Notes under the pieces: generated by a model
Database searches by the model: none
Told to the model about the DNA's origin: nothing
The model's input: the letters and a program-made list of their open reading frames with translations, nothing else
NCBI GenBank assembly: GCA_030597435.1
Contig: JAUVRV010000213.1
Span: 1-5,629 of the forward strand
DNA from: Gemmatimonadales bacterium
Lineage (GTDB): Bacteria > Gemmatimonadota > Gemmatimonadetes > Gemmatimonadales > GWC2-71-9
Direction of reading: 5' to 3'
DNA length: 5,629 nt
Part shown: in pieces, positions 1 through 5,580 of the stretch
Numbering within the stretch: the first letter of the stretch is position 1
Layout of the letters: every line of letters starts with the position of its first letter
Position numbers and translations under genes: made by a program

Positions 1-372
1 GGAGTCGCCATAACAGCAGCCGTTCCAGTTGCCGGAGTGCTCCTGGTATTCACATTCCTGGTCGTTCCCGCCGTGATCGCGTTTCTGTTCACACGAAATC
101 CCCGAGTGTTGGTTGCCATCAGCTGGAGTGCAGCCGCGGTCGCCTGCGCTCTAGGATTATACCTGTCATTCCAATTCGATCTGCCGACGGGACCGCTGAT
201 GGTGTGCGTATTCGGCCTGGTGTTGCTGGGCACCAGTTTCGCGTGCCTTGCGTTCCCTGCCCCAGTCGCTCAGGACACGACCGAGTATCGGGTCGCTGCT
301 AGTGCGGGACAGCGTGTACCCAGCAAGAAGAACGAACCCACGGCGGCGTCCTACTTGACAGAGGAAGGCTGA
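1..372 (+). CDS. Metal-ion ABC transporter permease, ABC-3 family (3' end only)
   Basis: This is the C-terminal 123 residues of an integral membrane permease; the 5' part lies outside the window and the frame is open to base 1. A GTG at 37 is an internal valine rather than a likely start. Three hydrophobic segments are visible at about residues 12-30, 36-57 and 66-85 of the visible part. Between the last two lies DLPTGP (residues 60-65), a sequence typical of the end of the ZnuB/TroC/MntB permeases that carry zinc or manganese inward with an ATPase and a periplasmic binding protein. A polar tail of about 35 residues, rich in Lys, Glu and Thr, follows and is probably cytoplasmic. The partners would be expected upstream. 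The metal cannot be decided from this fragment. The gene ends in TGA and does not overlap the next gene. Confidence 0.8.
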   Translation, partial: GVAITAAVPVAGVLLVFTFLVVPAVIAFLFTRNPRVLVAISWSAAAVACALGLYLSFQFDLPTGPLMVCVFGLVLLGTSFACLAFPAPVAQDTTEYRVAASAGQRVPSKKNEPTAASYLTEEG

Positions 373-407
373 GCAAGCAGAAGCCGGGCAAAGAAAGGAT
401 ACGCTAT

Positions 408-432
408 TTGATCGTATCGGTTGTATAATCAA
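408..432 (+). repeat. Imperfect 25-bp inverted repeat overlapping the -10, possible operator
   Basis: TTGATCGTA (408-416) and TATAATCAA (424-432) are inverted copies of each other at seven of nine positions, with a seven-base centre. The outer TTGAT/ATCAA arms match perfectly. The right arm contains the TATAAT, so a bound protein would block transcription of the HD gene. The regulator is unknown. The centre is too long for a standard Fur-type box, and AT-rich promoter DNA can produce such symmetry by chance. Confidence 0.25.
424..429 (+). promoter_or_regulatory. Candidate -10 element (TATAAT) for the HD phosphohydrolase gene
   Basis: A perfect TATAAT lies in the short gap after the permease gene, nine bases before the ATG at 439. 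With usual -10 to +1 spacing, transcription would begin near base 436, leaving a leader of about three bases. No convincing -35 is seen at 16-18 bases upstream (the sequence there is close to ACGCTA), and no Shine-Dalgarno sequence precedes the ATG. Both facts fit a nearly leaderless mRNA. The hexamer also forms part of one arm of an imperfect inverted repeat. Confidence 0.5.
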
Positions 433-438
433 TCGAAC

Positions 439-1731
439 ATGTCTACCTCCGCTGACTTCGATGTCATCCGCGATCCGCTGTGGAATAACGTCCCGGTCGA
501 CGCAGAGGCCCTGGCTGTGCTCGACAGCGAACCGTTCCAACGCCTGCGCTACATACGTCAGCTGGGCCACGCGTTCCTGGTCTATCCCGGAGCAACACAC
601 ACCCGATTCGAACACGCGCTGGGAGCATATCACCTGGCCCGGCGTACATTGGGCTTACTGCAGGAACGTGGCGAGCTGACCGGCGTGGCGCACGATGAGA
701 TCGTGCTCATACGGCTGGCGGCGTTGCTCCACGACATCGGTCACTATCCGTTCTCCCACACCCTCGAGGAGGCCGGTCTCCCCTCACACGAGACTCTCGC
801 CATCGAGCATCTGCGTCACGACGCCCTTGCTCAGGTTCTGGAGCGTACCGGCATCGACGACATCGAACGCCGTCTCGTGGCGCTAATAACCGGGAGCAGC
901 GACAGCCCACTGCAAGGGTTGGTGTCAGGGTCCCTCGATCTCGACAAGATCGAGTACCTCACACGTGATGCCAGAATGTGTGGTGTGCCGTACGGCACCG
1001 TCGATGTCGATCGACTGATTCACTCGATCACCTTGGTACCCGACGGAGTATCGAGCACCGTCGCAGTGCACGAAAAGGGCGTGAGCGCCCTCGAGTCACT
1101 GCTGTTTGCCAAGTATCAGATGTACCGCAACGTGTACTGGCACCACGCCGTTCGCAGTGCCACAACGATGTTCAAACGTCTCGTTCGCAGCACGTTAGAC
1201 AGCGGTGATCTCGATGCACGCTGGATCGCGCACAGCACGGACGAGGCGTTGATGGAGGCACTGCACAATCTGCCGAATGCACCGCTCGCACAGAGACTCA
1301 AGCGCAGGCACCTCTACAAGCGAGTGCTCGACCTCCCGGCGCGCGACCTGGAACCTGATGCGGGAGCGTGGGTCTCCGACGATCCGGAGTTGGTTGCCCG
1401 CGTGGAGGACCACATTGCACGCGAGCGCGGTCTGACCCGGGGCGATGTCCTGATGGACTTCCCCAAGAAACCCGAGATGCTGTCTGTCCGCCTGCCCGTG
1501 CGCACCCGCAAGGGCGATGTCGTATTACTGGGCCAGGAGAGCGGTGTCGATTGGCTCGGCATTCAGCGGGTGAGCCACGAACTTCATACCAGTGCCCGAC
1601 GATTGCGGGTGTTCGCCGCTGCGCCGTGCGAGATCGATGTACACCAACTGATGTCTTTGGTGGAACGTACTGGACCCGAGGTAGCAGCAGACCTAGAGCA
1701 AGATCGCGAGTTGCTTACGTCGCGGAGCTAG
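439..1731 (+). CDS. HD-domain phosphohydrolase (COG1078 / dNTPase-like)
   Basis: A cytoplasmic metal-dependent phosphohydrolase of 430 residues. The N-terminal third carries the HD signature in order: FEHALGAYHLA with His59, LLHDIGHYPFSH with His98-Asp99, then LDLDKIEYLTRDA (166-178) with Asp167/Asp169. These match the H...HD...D metal site of the COG1078 family, which includes B. subtilis YwfO and an enterococcal dNTP triphosphohydrolase and is related to SAMHD1. NPLW-like DPLWNN (12-17) and FQRLRYIRQLG (33-43) also fit this family, and the length is usual. dNTP hydrolysis is therefore the best guess, though some members have no proven substrate. The ATG at 439 is chosen because an in-frame TTG at 421 sits on the TATAAT element and adds only six unlikely residues. 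It follows the permease by 66 bases and probably has its own promoter. Its TAG stop lies inside the convergent small gene. Confidence 0.88.
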   Translation: MSTSADFDVIRDPLWNNVPVDAEALAVLDSEPFQRLRYIRQLGHAFLVYPGATHTRFEHALGAYHLARRTLGLLQERGELTGVAHDEIVLIRLAALLHDIGHYPFSHTLEEAGLPSHETLAIEHLRHDALAQVLERTGIDDIERRLVALITGSSDSPLQGLVSGSLDLDKIEYLTRDARMCGVPYGTVDVDRLIHSITLVPDGVSSTVAVHEKGVSALESLLFAKYQMYRNVYWHHAVRSATTMFKRLVRSTLDSGDLDARWIAHSTDEALMEALHNLPNAPLAQRLKRRHLYKRVLDLPARDLEPDAGAWVSDDPELVARVEDHIARERGLTRGDVLMDFPKKPEMLSVRLPVRTRKGDVVLLGQESGVDWLGIQRVSHELHTSARRLRVFAAAPCEIDVHQLMSLVERTGPEVAADLEQDRELLTSRS

Positions 1732-1930
1732 CCGCGCCCTCGTCAGCCGCATCCCGCTGTGTTCCCCCCGCCTCAGCCAACTTGCTCGCCAGGGCACGGT
1801 AATACGCCGAGTCCTCCTGCCTCCCGGCTTCATCCATCGAGACGGCACACAGTTCGAGTGCGTAGAGTATGGGACCCATGTGCTCGGCGGCAACGATCCC
1901 AACTGCTGCGGGATTGGGCCCTGCTCTCAT
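1715..1930 (-). CDS. Small protein of unknown function (71 aa), last gene of the FHA/PP2C operon
   Basis: I do not recognise this protein. It starts at the only ATG in its frame after the phosphatase gene, 37 bases beyond the phosphatase stop, and ends in TAA. No clear Shine-Dalgarno precedes the ATG, so translation may depend on the upstream gene. The middle (residues 8-54) looks like two helices: a hydrophobic one around HMGPILYALELCAVSMDEAG, and an amphipathic one around SAYYRALASKLAEAG. The last 17 residues are Ala/Asp/Glu-rich and likely disordered. There is no signal peptide, no clear membrane span and a single Cys (residue 28). Codon choice resembles the neighbours, with mostly G or C in third position, and the translation looks like a folded protein while the other frames do not. 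It overlaps the end of the convergent HD gene by 17 bases. It could be a small adaptor of the signalling module, which is a guess from position only. Confidence 0.55.
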   Translation of the reverse strand: MRAGPNPAAVGIVAAEHMGPILYALELCAVSMDEAGRQEDSAYYRALASKLAEAGGTQRDAADEGAASSAT

Positions 1931-1967
1931 CGTTGGGTCAGAAACGGTGTGCTCGGCGGGCGGACGC

Positions 1968-2720
1968 TCAGGATTCGCCGATCCGGTCGATACGGATGAT
2001 TACCACCGTGATGTTGTCGAGACCGCCACGGCGATTCGCCTCCGATATCATGTGATCGACCATAACTGCCGGCTGCGGATCGGAATTGAGGATCCTTAGT
2101 AGCTCGTGATCCTCGAGCATGCCTGTGAGACCATCGGATGCAAGCACGAAGACATCGTCGCTGTGAAGGGTGCCTACGTACACATCCGGGACCACGTCGC
2201 TGTTCGCGCCGACACACCGAGTGATCACATTGCTGTACGGGTGCGTCCTCGCTTGGTCCGGTGTTAGGTACCCCGCATCGACCTGTTCCTGAACATAGGA
2301 GTGGTCTTTTGTGATCTGTGTGAGCACGCTATCGCGCAATAAGTATGCACGACTATCTCCAACCTGGCCGAGGATGTAACGTGGTCCATTCACTATCATT
2401 GCTGTCGCGGTGGTACCCATGCCACGCTTTTCCGGTTCGTCCATGGTGCGCCGGAATATCGCGGAGTTGGCTCCGATGATTGACTGGGTCATCATCTGGG
2501 TTGCGTCGTTTTCGGGCTTGCCAACAACACCGGCCAGGCCACCAGCTATCGTCTGCACTGCCATCTCACTGGCTACCTCACCGGCCGCGTGTCCACCCAT
2601 ACCGTCGGCCACGATGAACACCCCCTGCTCGGGGAGCATCAGGTAGTTGTCCTCGTTGCCAGATCGTATGATCCCGACGTCTGTGCGACCGGCGCACGTG
2701 TATTGGACGCTGACAGTCAA
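1968..2720 (-). CDS. PP2C-family protein Ser/Thr phosphatase (PrpC/PstP/Stp1 type)
   Basis: A complete single-domain 250-residue phosphatase that removes phosphate from Ser/Thr of proteins using Mn2+ or Mg2+; cytoplasmic, with no membrane segment. All PP2C motifs are present in order: RTDVGIIRSGNEDN (12-25) with the phosphate-binding Arg19 and Glu23/Asp24, ADGMGGH (38-44) with Asp39, GTTA (102-105), GDSRAY (121-126), DHS (139-141), HPYSNVITR (160-168), SDGL (195-198) with Asp196, and LDNITVV (234-240) with Asp235. The enzyme should be active. The start is a TTG one base after the TAG of the FHA gene. No ATG or GTG lies before the first motif, and the first in-frame ATG (residue 28) would delete it. 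No good Shine-Dalgarno is close, so translation probably depends on ribosomes finishing the FHA gene. Its natural partners are a Ser/Thr kinase, not in this window, and the FHA protein beside it. Confidence 0.93.
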   Translation of the reverse strand: MTVSVQYTCAGRTDVGIIRSGNEDNYLMLPEQGVFIVADGMGGHAAGEVASEMAVQTIAGGLAGVVGKPENDATQMMTQSIIGANSAIFRRTMDEPEKRGMGTTATAMIVNGPRYILGQVGDSRAYLLRDSVLTQITKDHSYVQEQVDAGYLTPDQARTHPYSNVITRCVGANSDVVPDVYVGTLHSDDVFVLASDGLTGMLEDHELLRILNSDPQPAVMVDHMISEANRRGGLDNITVVIIRIDRIGES

Positions 2721-2721
2721 G

Positions 2722-4401
2722 CTACGAATCCGACCGTGAAGGTCCCCGGCGCCGTGGATCTGCCGGCGGCGCCATGTGAATCGACTGAATCACTCTCGTC
2801 GCGCTTCCCTTTTCCACCTCGGCAGAATCATCCTTCGGCTCGAACACGGTCTGGATCTGACCGAACCGAACGATCGCACCCGGTGCCAATACTGTATCCT
2901 CGGTTATTCGTATCCCGTCCACGACAGTCCCGTTGGTTGACTCCTGATCTACCAACACCCAGATCCCTTCACGCCGTTGGAGCTTGGCGTGAACCGTGGA
3001 CACACTATCGTCATCCAGTACGATGTCGTTGTAATCCGCCCGCCCAATATTAACGACTGGGAGCCGCACAATCATCCGCTCCCCCTTTCGGGGCCCTGAC
3101 CTCACGACGAAAACTGCTAGCTGCTCCCGCTGGGGCTGCTTCGGCTCAGTGGTTTCGTGAGCCACCGCCTCTTTCTCACCCGTACGCGGGAACGTGATTT
3201 GCCCCTGCTGCGACTCAGTTGCGGGCCGTACCGGCGTGGGGATGCCATGCATCGTGTCCTGTAGTTGATACTGTGCCCCACGGGGTTGGGCCGGATGGCC
3301 TGGGGGCTTCACTACGGGAATACCATGCATCGTATTGGCCAGCCGCTGGTCCGCTCCAACCGGTGGAGCCGCCTTGGGCGGTTCCTTCGACTTGGCTGCA
3401 CCACCCGAACGGACCTTGTCCCGCAGACCACGTAGGGCAGCAAACGGGCCGCCTCGCTTCGACCCCGGTTCGGAGGCCTCGGAGCCAGCCGATTTGGGTG
3501 GCTGTGGCCGGCTAGGAGTTCCAGGAATGGGCCGTGGCACGGCCGGAATCCCATGCAGTGTGTGTGCCAGTTGCTGCTCGGCACCCGGTGGCGGGGTCGG
3601 AATCCTACTCGGTGTCGGCGCTGGCGCCTCGGGCGCTGCCGGCACTGGCCCGGCAACCGGACTTGCAGAGACCGGTTGTGCCTTGGCCACACCATTTCCT
3701 GCCCCCTCTGCCCCCTCTGCCCCCCCTGCCCCCTCTGTCTTGACCACATCCGCATAGAACCGGAACTCGTAGTCCCCACAGCGGATAACGTCAGTCCGAG
3801 CCAGGACCCGTTGTCCCTCGATGCGTTCACCGTTCAACAACGTGCCGTTGGTGCTGCTGTCGATCAGCAGATATCCCTTGGGCGTGGCCACTATCTCCGC
3901 ATGACGGCGTGAGACGCTCTTGCTATCGATCACAACATCGCACCCTGCTTCGCGCCCAATCAGCAGAGATCCTCCTGAGATCGTGTACTCGCGACCGTCG
4001 GTGAGCGACACGAGCCGCCCACCTGTACCAGCGGTGGCGACCTTCGCACCTGACGGTTTGGCCGCGGCACGCATCATTTCCGGGTTGACCGCTTGAATGA
4101 ACGACGTGCTCCCGCTGCGACGATCGTCCACAAACAGCAACTCTCGTCCCTCTATCTCGATCTTATCACCATGCAGCAAAGGTGTTGGCTGCGGTCCCAA
4201 CCGCACCCCATTCACCATGATTTCGGCCTCGGGATCTGACTTGCGGATTGCTACCTGGCCGTCCGCCAAACCCTGAATCGTCGCACCTTTCGATTGTACC
4301 ACATCCCGACCCAGAGCGATTTGGTTTGCCGGATCATAGCCGATGGTCACCTCACCAACAGGTATCGGATGTCGCCGACCATCGATTTCCAGATACGACA
4401 T
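2722..4401 (-). CDS. Triple-FHA-domain phosphothreonine-binding scaffold protein
   Basis: A 559-residue soluble protein expected to bind phosphothreonine peptides and gather signalling partners. FHA1 (about 5-92) is degenerate: IGYDPANQ replaces the usual GR, and QSKGA replaces SxxH. FHA2 (about 128-218) is complete, with GR (149-150), SRRH (164-167), STNGT (183-187) and NG (190-191). FHA3 (about 427-521) is complete, with GR (453-454), STVH (468-471) and STNGT (488-492). Between FHA2 and FHA3 lies a 205-residue Pro/Ala/Gly/Ser-rich, probably disordered linker. It contains a Gly-Ala-Glu tract (224-237) and three copies of GAxxxLxxT[L/M]HGIP (273-286, 349-362, 375-388). T-x-[F/V]-I-Q-[A/S]-[V/I] follows FHA1 (99-105) and FHA3 (535-541). 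The ATG has AAGGA eight bases upstream. The PP2C gene starts one base after the stop. No membrane segment is seen. Confidence 0.9.
   Translation of the reverse strand: MSYLEIDGRRHPIPVGEVTIGYDPANQIALGRDVVQSKGATIQGLADGQVAIRKSDPEAEIMVNGVRLGPQPTPLLHGDKIEIEGRELLFVDDRRSGSTSFIQAVNPEMMRAAAKPSGAKVATAGTGGRLVSLTDGREYTISGGSLLIGREAGCDVVIDSKSVSRRHAEIVATPKGYLLIDSSTNGTLLNGERIEGQRVLARTDVIRCGDYEFRFYADVVKTEGAGGAEGAEGAGNGVAKAQPVSASPVAGPVPAAPEAPAPTPSRIPTPPPGAEQQLAHTLHGIPAVPRPIPGTPSRPQPPKSAGSEASEPGSKRGGPFAALRGLRDKVRSGGAAKSKEPPKAAPPVGADQRLANTMHGIPVVKPPGHPAQPRGAQYQLQDTMHGIPTPVRPATESQQGQITFPRTGEKEAVAHETTEPKQPQREQLAVFVVRSGPRKGERMIVRLPVVNIGRADYNDIVLDDDSVSTVHAKLQRREGIWVLVDQESTNGTVVDGIRITEDTVLAPGAIVRFGQIQTVFEPKDDSAEVEKGSATRVIQSIHMAPPADPRRRGPSRSDS
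3238..3279 (-). repeat. HGIP motif copy 3 of the FHA linker
   Basis: Encodes residues 375-388, GAQYQLQDTMHGIP. It is the copy nearest FHA3 and lies 12 residues after copy 2. The core ATGCATGG is identical in DNA to copy 2. Confidence 0.8.
3316..3357 (-). repeat. HGIP motif copy 2 of the FHA linker
   Basis: Encodes residues 349-362, GADQRLANTMHGIP. Flanking residues are proline-rich and differ from the other copies, so conservation is limited to about 14 residues. Confidence 0.8.
3544..3585 (-). repeat. HGIP motif copy 1 of the FHA linker
   Basis: Encodes residues 273-286, GAEQQLAHTLHGIP. It is the most divergent copy (Leu for Met after the Thr) and lies 62 residues before copy 2. Confidence 0.8.
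3700..3735 (-). repeat. Four 9-bp tandem repeats coding for Gly-Ala-Glu in the FHA linker
   Basis: Four tandem copies of TGCCCCCTC (read on the + strand), the third altered to TGCCCCCCC, followed by a partial copy. On the coding strand they give E-G-A or G-G-A triplets at about residues 223-234, just after FHA2. Gain or loss of a 9-bp unit would keep the frame, while slippage in the C-run would break it. Confidence 0.85.
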
Positions 4402-4409
4402 TCAGTCAA

Positions 4410-4414
4410 TCCTT
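4410..4414 (-). promoter_or_regulatory. Ribosome binding site of the FHA gene
   Basis: AAGGA on the - strand, eight bases before the ATG at 4401. It is the clearest Shine-Dalgarno in the window and fixes the FHA gene start. Confidence 0.65.
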
Positions 4415-4470
4415 AGATTCAAAACGCCAGTCGTCAAACTTAGCCCACCGCACTAGGGCATGCAACTCGA

Positions 4471-5313
4471 TTATTCCGGGGGTTTTTCAGGTATCTCCTG
4501 TTGCTGCAACGAGTTGGGTGCGCCACTCTCGGCATCCTTGAGCCAGCGCCAAAACACGAACGACCCGACGCCCACCGTCAAATAAGACACGACTATTCGC
4601 CACAACAGTATGTAGGAGGGCGTCAGTTCCCGCGGCACATAAATCGACATTACAGCAGCCGAAAGCAGTTCGGCCAAACCCGACCCTCCCGGGGTCGGAG
4701 CAAAGTACAGCAGGAACACGATCAGTGTCTGAAGCAGCAGCACATCGACAAACGGGGCATGAATGTCGAGCATACGGAGCACCACGTAGCCCGCAAGCAA
4801 CCTGTTTGACTGGGCTACACCTGTCAGCAGCACACCCACGCCGAGTGCCAGCCACCCGCGCCCTCGGGTAAAAGCCCTGAGTGACTTATGCGCCCGGTCA
4901 ATGCCGTCTTCGATGTTTGCAACCCGTGCAGCCAGCTTCTCGCTGCCCCGCTGCTTGAGGCGCCCCACCACACTTCGAGCGAGTCGCCGCGCGACCCCTG
5001 GAAACGAGATCAACAGCAGTATCACTATGCCAACGCCGATGAACCCACCCAGACTCAAGCGGAATAGATCGTTCAGGGTCACCGATTGACCCAGCACCCC
5101 ATGTGCTGCCAGCGACTGGCCGGCACCGAAAAATACAGCAACCGGTCCAACAGTCGTGTAGAACAGAACGGTGGCGACGAACGTCATGAGTGTGGCGATC
5201 ATGGCTTCCGGCAACGGGACCCCGTAACGATTCATCGTATAGATGAGCATCGGTCCCGCACCGGTCTGAGCCGGCGTCAAATAGGAGGCCCACGTGGCCA
5301 TTCCACCGGCCAC
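4471..5313 (-). CDS. Flippase-like protein, 3' fragment downstream of the TAG (280 aa)
   Basis: This is the larger piece of the interrupted gene, counted from the ATG at 5313; a GTG four codons earlier is also possible. YLTPAQTGAGP (11-21) resembles the first conserved Pro/Gly loop of the LPG_synthase_TM family, and PTPGGSGLAE (206-215) matches the second, PxPGGxGxxE. Hydrophobic segments lie at about 37-62, 86-105, 152-172, 186-205, 212-226 and 233-256. A basic loop of about 40 residues (106-150) separates the second and third. The end is a polar tail with QQQ and PEKPPE, probably cytoplasmic. There is no Shine-Dalgarno of note before the ATG, so independent translation is doubtful. Without the first two membrane spans, the fragment may not work alone. 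It ends in TAA. Confidence 0.75.
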   Translation of the reverse strand: MAGGMATWASYLTPAQTGAGPMLIYTMNRYGVPLPEAMIATLMTFVATVLFYTTVGPVAVFFGAGQSLAAHGVLGQSVTLNDLFRLSLGGFIGVGIVILLLISFPGVARRLARSVVGRLKQRGSEKLAARVANIEDGIDRAHKSLRAFTRGRGWLALGVGVLLTGVAQSNRLLAGYVVLRMLDIHAPFVDVLLLQTLIVFLLYFAPTPGGSGLAELLSAAVMSIYVPRELTPSYILLWRIVVSYLTVGVGSFVFWRWLKDAESGAPNSLQQQEIPEKPPE

Positions 5314-5340
5314 TATGCATCCCTTGACCGGCGCCTTGGG

Positions 5341-5568
5341 CTACACATGTCGGGCCATGACCCAGGCCCGCAGACCACCACCCCACCAATCATGCGAGGC
5401 GAGTAGCACGCCCACCAACACCCAACCCCATTTGAGCGACACCATCGTCCGCAGGAACTGCTGGAGGTTGTTGCCATACAGCAGCATGGCCCCGAACCCC
5501 ACCAACGAAATCAGTGCGAAGAACTCGAGGCCCCTGCGGAGAATACGCGGCGCGATATTGTTCGCCAT
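5341..5568 (-). CDS. Flippase-like protein, 5' fragment ending at the premature TAG (75 aa)
   Basis: This is the N-terminal piece of the interrupted gene. It starts at an ATG with only a weak GTAGG element about 11 bases upstream. A short basic N-terminus with RILRR (8-12) precedes a first membrane segment at about 15-32. A second hydrophobic segment begins near residue 47 and runs into SHDWWGGGLRAWVMARHV, which resembles the loop after the second span in this family. The fragment stops there at TAG. Both the charge pattern and the family-like loop show it is coding sequence rather than a chance frame. Confidence 0.7.
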   Translation of the reverse strand: MANNIAPRILRRGLEFFALISLVGFGAMLLYGNNLQQFLRTMVSLKWGWVLVGVLLASHDWWGGGLRAWVMARHV

Positions 5569-5580
5569 TACTCAGCCAAC

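Larger units (their letters stand above)
4471..5568 (-). pseudogene. Flippase-like membrane protein (UPF0104/LPG_synthase_TM family) interrupted by an in-frame TAG
   Basis: Both halves of this gene are in one frame and separated only by a TAG at 5343-5341. Read through, they give a 365-codon polytopic protein, a fair length for the family. The junction reads MARHV-stop-PKAPVKGCIVAGGM, and the family-like sequence resumes directly, so nothing is missing and no frameshift is needed. The family includes the transmembrane half of MprF and related proteins thought to move lipids or lipid-linked sugars across the membrane; the substrate here is unknown. The gene lies 69 bases before the FHA gene on the same strand. 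A recent nonsense mutation, a sequence error or stop readthrough would all explain it. Genome-wide TAG reassignment is unlikely, because the HD and FHA genes both end in TAG at sensible places. Confidence 0.7.

Noticed and set aside
355..360. TTGACA, a perfect -35-like hexamer at the end of the permease gene
   Set aside because: Sequence 15-19 bases downstream has no -10 resemblance (CAGAAG at the ideal spacing), and it is too far from the TATAAT at 424 to pair with it.
421..438. TTG at 421 as an alternative start of the HD gene
   Set aside because: It overlaps the TATAAT element, has no ribosome site and adds only YNQSN-like residues unlike the family.
166..633. 155-codon open frame antisense to the permease end and HD gene start
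   Set aside because: It runs across the TATAAT region and two real genes, with no recognisable domain and an Arg/Gln/Ser-rich composition typical of an antisense shadow.
1721..1736. CGCGG-AGCTAG-CCGCG hairpin between the convergent genes as a terminator
   Set aside because: Only five base pairs, no T-run on either side, and it lies inside the small gene's coding region.
3312..3830. Long open frames on both strands over the FHA linker (for example 3312-3830 - and 3335-3757 +)
   Set aside because: They mirror the Pro/Ala/Gly-rich, GC-rich FHA linker in other frames and give low-complexity, Arg/Pro/Cys-rich translations without domains.
4409..4437. TTGACG (- strand, 4437-4432) as a -35 for the FHA gene
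   Set aside because: The matching -10 would be TAAGGA or AAGGAT, which is poor and coincides with the ribosome binding site.
4443..4459. GCCC/GGGC hairpin between the flippase and FHA genes as a terminator
   Set aside because: Four base pairs with a nine-base loop and no T-run; too weak to call.
4478..4490. GGGGGTTTTT run near the end of the flippase gene
   Set aside because: It is the coding sequence for the PEKPPE tail read on the other strand; there is no hairpin before it.
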